This document shows positions 40,715-50,516 of a stretch of DNA of 64,000 nucleotides, piece by piece (position 1 is the stretch's first letter; each line of letters opens with the position of its first letter). The translations under genes were made by a program, and so were the position numbers. The stretch comes from Aminiphilus circumscriptus DSM 16581 (GTDB taxonomy: Bacteria; Synergistota; Synergistia; Synergistales; Aminiphilaceae). The DNA lies in contig NZ_JAFY01000002.1 in assembly GCF_000526375.1 (NCBI RefSeq), positions 1,178,001 through 1,242,000 on the forward strand, written 5' to 3'. The notes beneath the pieces were generated by a model, which made no database searches, had not been told where the DNA came from, and saw only the letters and a list, made by a program, of their open reading frames with translations.

Positions 40715-42457
40715 ATGGAGAGCTTGCGGAGAGAAAGGAAAGAAACGCAGGCCTCAGCGGAGACGCGAGGGCGTTTTCGATACCTCCGTTTCCTGGGGAT
40801 GTTGCTTGCGGTTTTCCTGGTGCTCTGTCTTGTCGTCGCTGTGCCCGACGGCGTCTTCGCTGTTCTTCGGGAAGAAACGGTGCGCATTCCCCTTCGGGAC
40901 GGAACGTCCCTTTCGGGAACGCTCTTCCTTCCCGAGGGGTGCGGTCCCTGGCCCGTCGTCGCAAGCTGCGGCCCCGACATCCGGCGGAGTCGTCCGCACG
41001 AGTCCAGTCTCCCCGTGCCGGGGGCATCTCTCTCCGAAGACGTTCTTCCCGGTTTCCTCGCCTGCGGTGCCGACCCCGAACCGTGGACATCCTTCGGCTA
41101 TGCGGTGCTCCTGGCGGATTCCCGAGGGACCGGGGACTCCCCCGGGCGCTGGGCTTTTCCCGGACCCCGCAGCGGCGAGGATGTGGCGGACCTTGTGACA
41201 TGGGCGGCGGGACAACCCTGGTGCGACGGCGCGGTGGGGCTTTGGGGCGTCGGGCTCGCCGCACAGGAGCAGTGGTGGGGTGCGGCGCTCGCGCCTCCCT
41301 CGCTGCGGGCGGTGATCGCCCTGGAGGGCGGCATTGACCTCTATCGGGACCTGCTCTTTCCGGGAGGCATTCCCGCGAAGACGTTTTGGCGCGCACTCTC
41401 CCGCCTCTTTCGGGACGAGAGCGGTTCGTCCTCCCCGGACGTTCTCCTTTTCCGGGAGCTTGCCATCTCCGAGAATCCAACCCACGCATCCCTTTACAGC
41501 CCGGCCTACGAGAGCTCTTCCCTTTCTCCCTCGGCGGTGACGCTGCCGTTCCTCGTGGGAGGGCGCGCCGTTCCGGGAATTCCCACCCTTCGGGGAAGTC
41601 TGGAGATGTATCGGAATGCCCCCTCGCCTGAGAAACGCCTGCTCCTCACCTCCTCGGCGACGCTGGAACCCTTCTTTGTCGGTGCCTTTCTGGAGGAACA
41701 GCGGCGGTTCTTCGATGCTTCTCTGAAGCGGCTGCCTTTTCGGGAGAATCGCGCCGATCCCGTCCTGCTGCGGTGCGGCGAATTCTCTCCGGAGGCGCGC
41801 CGCGAGACCCTGTGGCCCGGCGAGCGGACACTCTGGACGCGGTTCTACCTGAACGCCGCCGCGGGAACCCTTGAAACCTATGCCACCTCGCCCGCGGAAA
41901 CGCCCTTCTCCGGCGGGCCGGAAAAAAGAGTGCTCTTCGAGAGCGCTCCCTTCGAGGAAGACACCCTGTTCTCGGGACCCGTCACGGCGTTCCTCTCCCT
42001 GTCGTCGAGCAGGACGGAGCTGGATGTGTTCGTCGCGGTGGAGGTGGTGGGCGGGACCACATGTTCCTCCGGGGCAATGTCCGGAGAAAACCCACCGGAG
42101 GGGCGCCCTCTCTCCGGAGGCTGGCTCCGGGGGAGCCTTCGCCGCCTTGATCCGCGGAAGAGCGAGCGGTATTTTCCCCTTCACGGCTTTTCCCGGACGG
42201 AGCCCCTGACGCCGGGGCACCCCACGGAGATGACCGTCTCCCTTTCGCCACTGGAAGCGCTGGTGCGCAGGGGAGAGCGCCTTCGGGTGAGTCTCTCCGC
42301 ACGGCCCGACGCATCCCTCGCGTTCCTCGACCTGGAGACCTCCCCGGAAAACGGTGACGGAACGATCCACACGGGAGGAACTCCCGCACGCTCCTACCTC
42401 GTGCTGCCTCTGGTGGTCCCTCCGGAGAAGTTCGTTCCTCCCCTTCGGGAGACATGA
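40715..42457 (+). CDS. CocE/NonD-like S15-family protein without the catalytic triad
   Basis: 580 residues with an N-terminal membrane anchor or signal (residues about 24-45). The fold markers of CocE hydrolases are visible: IPLRDGTSLSGTLFLPEG, GYAVLLADSRGTGDSPG, SGEDVADLVTWAAGQPWCDGAVGLWGVG, and the C-terminal jelly-roll (SSSRTELDVFVAVEVV). The nucleophile elbow GxSxxG reads GVGLAA, so Ser is replaced by Gly; the usual GGWxD and GPWxHG segments carrying Asp and His are also not conserved. It is probably a binding pseudo-enzyme or has a changed mechanism. ATG 40715 has GGAGAG upstream. Confidence 0.75.
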   Translation: MESLRRERKETQASAETRGRFRYLRFLGMLLAVFLVLCLVVAVPDGVFAVLREETVRIPLRDGTSLSGTLFLPEGCGPWPVVASCGPDIRRSRPHESSLPVPGASLSEDVLPGFLACGADPEPWTSFGYAVLLADSRGTGDSPGRWAFPGPRSGEDVADLVTWAAGQPWCDGAVGLWGVGLAAQEQWWGAALAPPSLRAVIALEGGIDLYRDLLFPGGIPAKTFWRALSRLFRDESGSSSPDVLLFRELAISENPTHASLYSPAYESSSLSPSAVTLPFLVGGRAVPGIPTLRGSLEMYRNAPSPEKRLLLTSSATLEPFFVGAFLEEQRRFFDASLKRLPFRENRADPVLLRCGEFSPEARRETLWPGERTLWTRFYLNAAAGTLETYATSPAETPFSGGPEKRVLFESAPFEEDTLFSGPVTAFLSLSSSRTELDVFVAVEVVGGTTCSSGAMSGENPPEGRPLSGGWLRGSLRRLDPRKSERYFPLHGFSRTEPLTPGHPTEMTVSLSPLEALVRRGERLRVSLSARPDASLAFLDLETSPENGDGTIHTGGTPARSYLVLPLVVPPEKFVPPLRET

Positions 42458-42914
42458 CGCATCCCCCGCCTTCCGGAGGAAGGCGATGACGGGAACAACT
42501 TCCTCGATTCCGACGAGATCCGTGCCCGAAGCCCAAAGCGGCGAGACGGCGCGTCCCATGTGCGGGTTCCGGAGAAGACCGGCGCGGAAACGGCCTTCCT
42601 CTTGCATTGTGTCGAAAAAACGTGAGCCGTCCTTCGAAAGGTGTGCCGCCCGGCGTCTTGTTTTCGTGGCGCGGAGAGCGGGCGTTTTGTGAAAGAGGCT
42701 GTGCACAGGGGATCTGTAGGAATGCGCGCTTTCGGGATGAGGCGGGGAAGATATGTTGTGTTCTTTCAATCCGGGGGTCGCGACTGAAGGGGGGTGAGGA
42801 AGAAAGGCGCGTTCCGTGTTTCCTTCCTGTCAGACGCCGTGACGGGAGCGTAGGAACTTCGCTTCGGACACGGCGGATTGGATTTTTCGAGTAAAGGAAA
42901 AGGAGCGATGTCTC
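42458..42914. other. Intergenic stretch before dipeptidase 2
   Basis: One short hairpin (CGCCTTCC-GGA-GGAAGGCG, 42467-42485) just after the CocE-like gene; no T-run. No gene, riboswitch or clear promoter seen in the rest. Confidence 0.4.
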
Positions 42915-44531
42915 ATGCGAGGATTTCGTAAACAGCTCACGGGAAGCCTGTTCGCCGCGTTGCTCGTGCTTGTCGCGGCGACGGCCTTCGGATGCACCGA
43001 CGTCGTGGCGGGCAAGGACGCCACCGTGGACGGTTCGGTCATCACCTCCCACACCGCCGACGGTGCCTTCTACGACGCCCAGGTTCGGACCATCCCCGGC
43101 GCGACCTTCCCCAAGGGGGCCATGGCGGATGTCTACTGGAACATCACCGCCGAGGAAGAGGGCGGTCCCGTCAAGATCGGCGAAATTCCCCAGGTGGAGA
43201 CCACCTACACCTACTTCCACGTGGGCTATCCCTTCATGAACGAGCACGGCGTGGCCATCGGCGAGACCACCATCGGCCAGAAGGAAGAGCTGAAGACCTT
43301 CCGGCCCGCCGCCAAGGCGATCATGACCGTGGAGCAGCTCGAGGTCTTCGCCCTCCAGCGCGCGAAGACAGCCCGGGAAGCCATCAAGGTCATGGGCGAA
43401 CTCGCCGAGACCTACGGCTTCCTGCCTTCCTGCGGTTCCGAGGGGGAGTGTCTCACCGTCACCGACGCGAGCGAGGCGTGGATCTTCGAGCTGCGCAGCG
43501 TGGGCATGATGTGGACTCCCGAGAGCAAGACTCCCGGTGCGATCTGGGTTGCCCAGAGAGTTCCCGACGACATGGTCGTGGTCGTGCCCAACATGAGCCG
43601 CATCCGGGAGGTGCACCCCGAGGATGCGGACAACTTCATGGCCTCCGGGAACTACCAGCAGTTCGCCATCGACCAGGGATGGTACGACCCCGCGAGCGGC
43701 AAACCCTTCATCTGGCAGGAGGCCTATTCGCCGCTGACGGGGAACGACGACTGGTCGCTCTCCTCCATGTGGATCCGGAACCGCCTCTACACGATCCACA
43801 GAATCCTCGCACCCTCCCGGGAGTGGGATCCCTACGCGGAGACCATGTCCTACCCCTTCGCCATCAAGCCCGAGAAGAAGATCTCCGTGCAGGACGTGAT
43901 GGAAATGCTCCGCTCCCACATGGCGGACACGCCCTTCGACATGTACGAGGATCCCGCCTGGTTCATTCGGGACGGCGACACGTCCGTGAAGAGCCCCCTT
44001 GCGACTCCCTTCGTCACGAAGGACATGCGCAAGCTCCTGCGGATCCCCTACAACCGGCCCGTGTCCAAATGGGACTGCGCCTACAGCTTCGTCTCCCAGG
44101 CCAGGGCGAACGTGCCCGATCCCCTGCGGACCATCCTCTGGTTCGGCTATGACAATCCCCACACCACCTGCTACGTTCCCATCTACAACGGCGTGACCGA
44201 CACGCCCGAGACGTGGCGCACCTTCGACAGGAACGCCTTCGACCTCAAGTCCACCCAGTGGGCCTTCATACTGGGGGATGAACTCGTGAACCGCCGCTAC
44301 CAGGAAGCCATGGCGGACCTCACGGCGGTCCGGGCGCCTCTGGAGAAGAGCTTCTTCGACCGGATCCCCGAGATCGACAAGAAAGCGGCGGAGCTGGCCG
44401 CGGCGGATCCCGCGAAGGCAAAGGCGTTTCTCACGGACTTCACCAGGGAGTGCATGGAGAAGACCGAACAGACCTGGTGGAAGCTGAACTGGCAGCTCAT
44501 CTCGACGTACAACAACAACAAGGGAAAATAG
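42915..44531 (+). CDS. Secreted C69-family dipeptidase (2)
   Basis: 538 residues. The signal peptide ends before Cys27 (FGCTDVVAGKDATVDGSVITSHT), the predicted autocatalytic nucleophile. Family motifs IPQVETTYTYFHVGYPFMNEHGVAIGETT follow. AAGGAG is 9 nt before the ATG. It probably releases amino acids from dipeptides in the periplasm. It is followed after 83 nt by the DUF6305-like gene and the transporter operon, suggesting linked peptide use and uptake. Confidence 0.9.
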   Translation: MRGFRKQLTGSLFAALLVLVAATAFGCTDVVAGKDATVDGSVITSHTADGAFYDAQVRTIPGATFPKGAMADVYWNITAEEEGGPVKIGEIPQVETTYTYFHVGYPFMNEHGVAIGETTIGQKEELKTFRPAAKAIMTVEQLEVFALQRAKTAREAIKVMGELAETYGFLPSCGSEGECLTVTDASEAWIFELRSVGMMWTPESKTPGAIWVAQRVPDDMVVVVPNMSRIREVHPEDADNFMASGNYQQFAIDQGWYDPASGKPFIWQEAYSPLTGNDDWSLSSMWIRNRLYTIHRILAPSREWDPYAETMSYPFAIKPEKKISVQDVMEMLRSHMADTPFDMYEDPAWFIRDGDTSVKSPLATPFVTKDMRKLLRIPYNRPVSKWDCAYSFVSQARANVPDPLRTILWFGYDNPHTTCYVPIYNGVTDTPETWRTFDRNAFDLKSTQWAFILGDELVNRRYQEAMADLTAVRAPLEKSFFDRIPEIDKKAAELAAADPAKAKAFLTDFTRECMEKTEQTWWKLNWQLISTYNNNKGK

Positions 44532-44614
44532 AAATCCTGACAGAAGGTCTCCGTCGGAAGGCACACGAAAGGCGCCTTCCGACGGAGGTCGCGACAGTGA
44601 AGGAGGCGTTTTTC

Positions 44615-45181
44615 GTGAGACGAAAGAACGGAAGGATTTTTGCGGGCCTGGTGCTTGCGGCGGTGTTCCTCTTTGCCGCCGTCGCGGTTCAGGCGGCGCC
44701 CATCGAGCCCCCCATCGCCGTCACCACCTGCGGACAGAGCCCCGGAGCGGTGATGGTGAAGATGTCCTGCGCCCAGGCGAAGCTCATGCCCACGGACAGC
44801 GACAACAAGCTCACCGCCGACGGGCTTCGGGGCAAGGGGTACAAGACACTCATCATCACCACGGGAACGAGCATGAAGGGAATGGGTGCGGCGGGTACGG
44901 ACGTGAACAAGGAGATCGCCCGCATCGAGGAACTGGTCAAGGCCGCCCGCGAGGAGGGCATGCTGGTCGTCGGCGCCCACGTGGAGGGCATGGCCCGCAG
45001 GACCGATGCCTCCGACGAGGCCTCCATCAAGGCCGTCATGCCCCTGTCGGATCTGATCCTCATCATCGAGGACAGCGACAAGGACGGATTCTTCACCGCC
45101 TACGCCAAAGAGCTGAACAAACCCCTCGTGGTCGTCAAGGATGCCCTGGGCATCGGGGCGGCCTTGGCGGAGCTGAAATAA
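44615..45181 (+). CDS. Small secreted protein, DUF6305-like
   Basis: 188 residues from a GTG 8 nt after AGGAGG. Signal peptide RIFAGLVLAAVFLFAAVAVQA. The mature part (TTCGQSPGAVMVKMSCAQAKL, TLIITTGTSMKGMGAAG, VVGAHVEGMARRTD, LIIEDSDKDGFFTAYA) resembles a small secreted family common in Synergistota next to transporter genes. Possibly an extracytoplasmic ligand-binding component for the permease that follows. The family name is recalled from pattern, not searched. Confidence 0.65.
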   Translation: MRRKNGRIFAGLVLAAVFLFAAVAVQAAPIEPPIAVTTCGQSPGAVMVKMSCAQAKLMPTDSDNKLTADGLRGKGYKTLIITTGTSMKGMGAAGTDVNKEIARIEELVKAAREEGMLVVGAHVEGMARRTDASDEASIKAVMPLSDLILIIEDSDKDGFFTAYAKELNKPLVVVKDALGIGAALAELK

Positions 45182-45280
45182 GCGCCCCCCGGGGAGGCCC
45201 CTCCGCGGGATGCCTCCCCGGAAGAGGGGAAGGTGCTGTGCGGGCGGAAACGTCCGAGATGCCCGGAAAGGAAGTCGGTC

Positions 45281-46573
45281 ATGTTCGCGCATGCGTCCCT
45301 GGTGCTCGCCGTCATTGTGGGGGCCTTTCTCGTGGCCAAACTCTGCCGGATAAGCACGGAACTCTCCATGTTTCTCGCCGCCGTGGCGGGTGGCCTCGCT
45401 CATGGCGCTGGTCTGTCCCTCATCCGCCACCTCGTGGAGGGCACGTTCACCTATTTCGACGTGTGCCTCATCTTTCTCACCGCCACGTTCTTCATGACCC
45501 TCGTGAAGGAGTCCGGAGGCGTGGCCTTCATCGTCCGCAAAATCGTCGCCACCTTCGCGACGAGGAAGGTCATGTGTCTGCTCTTGCTCACCCTGGTCAT
45601 GCTCATTCCCGGGGCGCTCACCGGCTCGGGAGCGGCGAGCGTGCTCACCGTGGGTGCTCTCGTGGGGGCGGTGCTCGCCGCCATGGGCGTGGAGGAGACC
45701 CGGCGGGTGGCCATCGTCTTTCTCTGCGCCGCCATGAGCGCCGCCGCACCGCCCATCAATCTCTGGGCCATGATGGCCGCTGCGGGGGCGAACATGCCCT
45801 ACACGGGGTTCGGCCTTCCCCTGGGCATTCTCTCCGTGACGGGAGCGCTCTTCGCCATGTTCTTCCTCGCCGGAGGAAGCAAGCCCGTGGAGGTGGAGAA
45901 GGTGCTCCGGGCGCTTCCCGAAGCTCCCCAGGGCATGGGGTGGGGACGGGTGCTCGCACCCTTTTTCCTGCTGGCGCTCCTCGTGGTCGCGGGACGTCTC
46001 GCTCCCTTTTCCATGCCCGTTCTCGGCCTTCCCCTCATCTTCCTGCTCTGCGCGGGGATGACGATCCTCCTCTCGCCCAGGAAACTTCCCCTGTGGAAGA
46101 TCCTCGGCGACACCGTGGAAGCACTGCTCCCCCTGGTGGGCATCATGGTGGTGGTGGGAGCGCTCATCCAGGTGATGGCCCTCTCGGGCGCGCGGGGACT
46201 CATCTCCCTGTCGGTGGTGACCCTTCCCCTGTCGGCGCTCTACGCCACCCTGTTCCTCATCCTCCCCGTCTCGGAGGGCATGCTCCAGTACGCGGTGGCG
46301 CCCCTTTTGGGAGTGCCCCTCATCATGCTCTTCAACATGAAGGGGCTCGATCCGGTCGTCGCCCTGTCGGCCATGGCGGTTCTGTGGCCCCTGGGGGACT
46401 GCCTGCCTCCCACGGCGGTGGTGGGGCGGGCGGCGGTGCTGGAACTCGGCTACAAGGGGAACTACTGGAGTGGATTCGTGAAGACCTGTCTGGTGCCGCT
46501 GGCCTTCATCGCCGCGCTGGCCACGCTCTTTCTCGTCTACAGCGCGCGCATCGGCGCCGTGTTGGGAGGATAA
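45281..46573 (+). CDS. TRAP/DctM-like large membrane permease
   Basis: 430 residues with about eleven hydrophobic segments. GALTGSGAASVLTVGALVGAVLAAMGV and the long re-entrant-like stretches fit the ion-transporter superfamily that includes DctM (TRAP) and dicarboxylate carriers. It follows the secreted DUF6305-like protein and precedes a 54-residue membrane peptide and an M14 metallo-deacylase. Together these suggest import of a modified amino acid or short peptide. ATG 45281 with GGAAG upstream. Confidence 0.75.
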   Translation: MFAHASLVLAVIVGAFLVAKLCRISTELSMFLAAVAGGLAHGAGLSLIRHLVEGTFTYFDVCLIFLTATFFMTLVKESGGVAFIVRKIVATFATRKVMCLLLLTLVMLIPGALTGSGAASVLTVGALVGAVLAAMGVEETRRVAIVFLCAAMSAAAPPINLWAMMAAAGANMPYTGFGLPLGILSVTGALFAMFFLAGGSKPVEVEKVLRALPEAPQGMGWGRVLAPFFLLALLVVAGRLAPFSMPVLGLPLIFLLCAGMTILLSPRKLPLWKILGDTVEALLPLVGIMVVVGALIQVMALSGARGLISLSVVTLPLSALYATLFLILPVSEGMLQYAVAPLLGVPLIMLFNMKGLDPVVALSAMAVLWPLGDCLPPTAVVGRAAVLELGYKGNYWSGFVKTCLVPLAFIAALATLFLVYSARIGAVLGG

Positions 46574-46576
46574 GCC

Positions 46577-46741
46577 ATGATCATGCTCAATGGATTGGTC
46601 ACCGCCGCCTACTATGCCATGACGGCCCTTTTCGGCGTCGTGCTGTGCCGCAATTTCTTCCGGACTCGGAACGCCCAGGACGCGGTGCTCTACTGCATCA
46701 TCCTCGTTCCCTTCGTGCTGCGCCTGCTGCGCGTGAAATAG
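46577..46741 (+). CDS. 54-residue membrane peptide of the transporter operon
   Basis: ATG at 46577, TAG at 46739-46741. Two hydrophobic segments flank a short basic loop: LVTAAYYAMTALFGVVLC and AVLYCIILVPFVLRLL. TTGGGAGGA is just upstream and the start is 3 nt after the permease stop. The next gene begins 10 nt later. Possibly a small accessory subunit, like TRAP small components though much shorter. Confidence 0.65.
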   Translation: MIMLNGLVTAAYYAMTALFGVVLCRNFFRTRNAQDAVLYCIILVPFVLRLLRVK

Positions 46742-46751
46742 GAGGCCCGCC

Positions 46752-47924
46752 GTGGAACGGAGAACCTTGCTCGTGAAGGTCCTGAGCCTTCTGATAACGG
46801 TGCTCTTCATGGTCGTGGCGGGGCGGGAGTTCCGCGCCCACCGCACCTTTCGGGAGCCCGTCGTGGCCGGAGAAGGAGTCACGGCGGTGCGCACCCTCGG
46901 CGACTATCATCCAGGCGTCAAAGGGACGGTGAACGACTGCAACATCTATTTTCTGGACAGCGGCAAACCCGGCGCCACGGTGCTCGTCTTCGGCGGCACC
47001 CATCCGGAGGAGCCCGCGGCGAACCTCACGGCGGAACTCTTCGTGGAGAACGCCCGGGTGGAGCAGGGGCGTCTTCTCGTGGTGATCCGGGGCAACCGGA
47101 GTGCCAGTACCTACACCCGGAACGGCGAGGCCTATCCGACGTTCTACCGGATTCCGACTCCCTGGGGAGAAAAGACCTACCGCATGGGAGATCGCTGTTC
47201 CAGCCCCCTCGATTCCTGGCCCGACCCCGAGGTCTATCTGCACTACCCGACGAAGCAGATGCTCGCCTACATGGACATCCGCAACCTGAACAGAGCCTGG
47301 CCCGGCCGCCCCGACGGACTCCTCACGGAACGGACCACCTTCGCCTTCATGGAACTCATCCGCCGCGAGAAGGTGGACGTGTTCATCGATCTCCACGAGG
47401 CGGAGCTGGAATATCCCGTGGAGAACACCATCGTCGCCCACGAGAAGGCCCATGGCGTGGCTGCCATGACCTCCATGGTGCTCACCGCCCAGGAATTTCC
47501 CGTTCCCATCGGCATGGAGTTCTCCCCCGTGGCGCTTCGGGGGCTGTCCCACCGCGAGGTGGGAGACAACTCCGACGCCATGTCCATGATCTTCGAAGTG
47601 GCGGAACCCTTTCTGGACCGCATCCGGGGCATCACCGACGAGACGTTGCTCCTGGAGGGCAAGGACGAATTCGTGAAGAAGGCGGGGGAGCACGGTCTGC
47701 TCTACGCCCCCATGGACGACAGCGGCTGGCCCATCGCGGTGCGGGTGGGGCGCCATGCCTCGACGGTGCTCCAGACCCTGGAGACCTTCAACACCATGGA
47801 GACACCGGAGCGGCAGATTCTCGTCTCCGGCGTGCCCCGATACGCGGAACTCGTCGACAAGGGGCTGGGCGCCTTTTTCCGTGACCCCTCGGGCGTTCCC
47901 CAGGACCGTGTCTTCTACGAGTGA
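46752..47924 (+). CDS. M14/AstE-like zinc deacylase or carboxypeptidase, membrane-anchored
   Basis: 390 residues. N-terminal hydrophobic segment (residues 6-23) without an obvious cleavage site. Zinc ligands are expected in FGGTHPEEPAAN (HxxE) and FIDLHEAELEYP (His). These belong to the succinylglutamate desuccinylase/M14 group, which removes acyl groups or C-terminal residues. The start is GTG at 46752 after AGGAGG. Last gene of the transporter operon; it may trim the imported or to-be-imported substrate. Confidence 0.8.
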   Translation: MERRTLLVKVLSLLITVLFMVVAGREFRAHRTFREPVVAGEGVTAVRTLGDYHPGVKGTVNDCNIYFLDSGKPGATVLVFGGTHPEEPAANLTAELFVENARVEQGRLLVVIRGNRSASTYTRNGEAYPTFYRIPTPWGEKTYRMGDRCSSPLDSWPDPEVYLHYPTKQMLAYMDIRNLNRAWPGRPDGLLTERTTFAFMELIRREKVDVFIDLHEAELEYPVENTIVAHEKAHGVAAMTSMVLTAQEFPVPIGMEFSPVALRGLSHREVGDNSDAMSMIFEVAEPFLDRIRGITDETLLLEGKDEFVKKAGEHGLLYAPMDDSGWPIAVRVGRHASTVLQTLETFNTMETPERQILVSGVPRYAELVDKGLGAFFRDPSGVPQDRVFYE

Positions 47925-48134
47925 CGTTTTCGGCAAGGCTGGCGGAGGACATCTCCTGTATCGGGGGTGATGAAGAAAAAGAGGGGAGAGGACGGCGCGG
48001 GGATGGCATGAGATTCTTCGGAAGAACGCGGAACGTCCCGGAGAGGCGAACGGCCTTTCTGGGCGGCGTTCAGAAGGAAGCCGGTTCGGACGTGCCGGAT
48101 CGGAATCACGGAGGAAAAAGGGAGGAATGCTTTC

Positions 48135-49784
48135 ATGCGCAACGGGACATGGCTTCGCAGAACCCTGCTGACGGTACTACTGGTGTTCGTCGCTTCGAGC
48201 GCTTTTGCGTGCACGGTCATGATGGTGGGCAAGAACGCCACCGTGGACGGATCGGTCATGACCACCCACACCTGTGACGGGTGGTACGATCACCGCATCC
48301 AGATCATCCCCGGAGGAACCCACAAACCCGGCGAAATGGTCCCCATCTACAAGAACATCTGCTACATGACCCGTCCCAACAAGGAACTCGTCCAGGTGGG
48401 TGAGATTCCCCAGGTGGAGAAGACCTACACCTATTTCCATACGGGTTATCCCTTCATGAACGAGAAATCGCTCATCATGGGCGAGTACACCTGGAGCGGT
48501 CGTGACGAGAACCTGAACGAGGACAAGGCATGGATGATGATCGAGCAGCTCCAGGTCCTGGCGCTGCAGCGGACCGCCACGGCCCGGGATGCCATCAGGG
48601 TCATGGGCGAACTCGCCGAGAAGTACGGTTACGCCGACGGCGGTGAAGCGCTCTCCATCGCGGACACCAAGGGCGAGATCTGGCTCTTCGAGATCTGCGG
48701 CCCCGGTCCTCTCTGGACCCCCGAGAGCGGAAAGCCCGGAGCCATCTGGGTTGCCCAGCGCATTCCCGACGATGGCTTTGCCATGGGCTCCAACCGTGCC
48801 CGCATCGCCGAGATCGACTGGAACGACAAGGAAAACTTCATGTACTCCTCGAACATCAAGAGTTTCGCCGAGGAGATGGGATGGTGGAAAGAGGGCGAAC
48901 CCTTCGTCTTCCACAAGATCTACAATCCCCAACCCTATGGATCGCCCTACTACCAGCAGCGTCGGGAATGGCGCGTCTACAGCCTCGTCGATCCAGAGCT
49001 GAACCTTGACCCCGCTGCGGCGGAGCAGTATCCGCTGGTCATCAAGCCTCCCAAGAAGCTCTCCGTGCAGGACCTCATGGCGATCAACCGGGACTACCTG
49101 GAAGGCACCCGCTTCGATCTCACCAAGGGACTTGCCGCAGGCCCCTTCGGCAATCCCAACCGCTACCAGACCCCCAAGGACGTGCGCCCCGAGAATCGTA
49201 AGGGCAACGACTGGGATCGGGCCATCTCGATCTTCCGCTGCTCCTACAGTTTCGTGGGACAGGTCCGCCCCAACATGCCCGACCCGCTTGCGGCTGTGGT
49301 CTGGTTCGGTGAGGATGCACCGCATTCCACTCTCTACATGCCCATCTATGCGGGCACCACGGAAGTGCCCAAGCCCTACACCCTGGGCAAGCGCCACGTC
49401 TTCGACAAGGAATCCGCATGGTGGGCCTGGAACTTCGTCTCCAACTGGGCGGACCTCAAGTTCAGCTACATGATCGAGGACATCCGCGAGGCCCAGCGGC
49501 TCCACGAGAACAAGTATTTCCTGGAACTCCCCCAGGTGGACAAAAAGGCCATGGAACTCTACGGCAAAGACCCCAAACAGGCCGTGGCCTACGTGACTCG
49601 TTATGTCAACGAGACCCTCACGAAGGGGTTGGAGGACTGGTGGGAATTGGGCTGGACCCTCGTGGGCAAGTACTACGACGGAATGATCATTCAGCCCGAC
49701 GGCACCTTTAAGAACGTGGGCTATCCCACGGAGTGGCTTGAGGCGGTGGGCTTCGGCGACACCGACGCAGAGCCCAAGAAATAG
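48135..49784 (+). CDS. Secreted C69-family dipeptidase (3)
   Basis: 549 residues. Signal peptide to SSAFA, then Cys26 (ACTVMMVGKNATVDGSVMTTHTC), the predicted nucleophile. IPQVEKTYTYFHTGYPFMNEKSLIMGEYT corresponds to the same segment in the other two paralogues. The N-terminal third is most similar to dipeptidase 2, the C-terminal half (YEGT/YLEGTRFDLTKGLAAGPFGNPNR) to dipeptidase 1. Single gene with a strong terminator about 110 nt downstream. Confidence 0.9.
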   Translation: MRNGTWLRRTLLTVLLVFVASSAFACTVMMVGKNATVDGSVMTTHTCDGWYDHRIQIIPGGTHKPGEMVPIYKNICYMTRPNKELVQVGEIPQVEKTYTYFHTGYPFMNEKSLIMGEYTWSGRDENLNEDKAWMMIEQLQVLALQRTATARDAIRVMGELAEKYGYADGGEALSIADTKGEIWLFEICGPGPLWTPESGKPGAIWVAQRIPDDGFAMGSNRARIAEIDWNDKENFMYSSNIKSFAEEMGWWKEGEPFVFHKIYNPQPYGSPYYQQRREWRVYSLVDPELNLDPAAAEQYPLVIKPPKKLSVQDLMAINRDYLEGTRFDLTKGLAAGPFGNPNRYQTPKDVRPENRKGNDWDRAISIFRCSYSFVGQVRPNMPDPLAAVVWFGEDAPHSTLYMPIYAGTTEVPKPYTLGKRHVFDKESAWWAWNFVSNWADLKFSYMIEDIREAQRLHENKYFLELPQVDKKAMELYGKDPKQAVAYVTRYVNETLTKGLEDWWELGWTLVGKYYDGMIIQPDGTFKNVGYPTEWLEAVGFGDTDAEPKK

Positions 49785-49893
49785 CGAGGTACAGAAGAGC
49801 GGTGGCGCGATTGTGCGCGTCACCGCAAAACAGGCGGGGCAACGGTCGTCCTTCGAGAGGAGCCCCGTCTTTCCCCGGACTTCCCCCGGGGTT

Positions 49894-49939
49894 GCCGTGG
49901 CGTTTTCCGTGCATGCACGCAAAACGCCACGGCTTTTTT
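49894..49939 (+). terminator. Intrinsic terminator after dipeptidase 3
   Basis: GCCGTGGCGTTTT (49894-49906) pairs with AAAACGCCACGGC (49921-49933), then six Ts. Confidence 0.9.
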
Positions 49940-50063
49940 GTAGCCTATGGCTGCGTGTGCAGTGCCGCGTGTCTTTGCGCAAAACGTCAATGCGGCAGAG
50001 TTGTTTTCGACTCCGGGCTTGCGTTTCCTCAAGGAAGGCGTGACGCGGCGAAGGGTGGAACAT

Positions 50064-50094
50064 CTCCCGGAAAACGCAATGCCCGGGAGTTTTT
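50064..50094 (+). terminator. Second terminator-like hairpin
   Basis: CTCCCGG (50064-50070) and CCGGGAG (50083-50089) followed by five Ts. No gene lies between it and the terminator 130 nt upstream, so a short unannotated transcript may end here. Confidence 0.5.
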
Positions 50095-50516
50095 GTGCTC
50101 TCCATCTTCTCCTTTGGAGCAACGACCTCCGAAGGTGGTGAGATTGCGGGGGCTTTTTGCATTTCGATGTCGATTCTCACGGGCTTTTTTGCCATAATAG
50201 GCGCGCCCTTTGGTGAAGATTTGTGTCCTCTTAAACACGGCCTTGCCACTGTTCTCCGAACATCTCCTGTCTGCGGAGTGGAATTTGTTTCTCAATGGGC
50301 ACTTTGGTGGCATAGGGGTTACAATTCCGACGGAGCGCCGCGCAGGACGGCCGGAGGGGATTTTCGACCGGACAAGGTTCTTCCGCCCTGGAGAGTCCGG
50401 AAGACAACCGCACACGGTGCACCCAGGTGATTCTTGTCGGCATCCAGGCGCCTTATCGCGGGAGGCTGCGCTCAGGTTGAGCCTCGACAAAGAACCAAAA
50501 ATGCGGGGGGTTGCAC
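50095..50516. other. Leader region of the restriction-modification operon
   Basis: No gene supported. Somewhat lower GC than its surroundings around 50110-50330, as at the edge of a transferred segment. No confident promoter. Confidence 0.35.

Noticed and set aside
44297-46894. Open frame of 865 codons on the minus strand
   Set aside because: It lies antisense to dipeptidase 2, the DUF6305-like gene and the permease, has low-complexity His/Arg/Glu-rich sequence, and is a GC-rich shadow.
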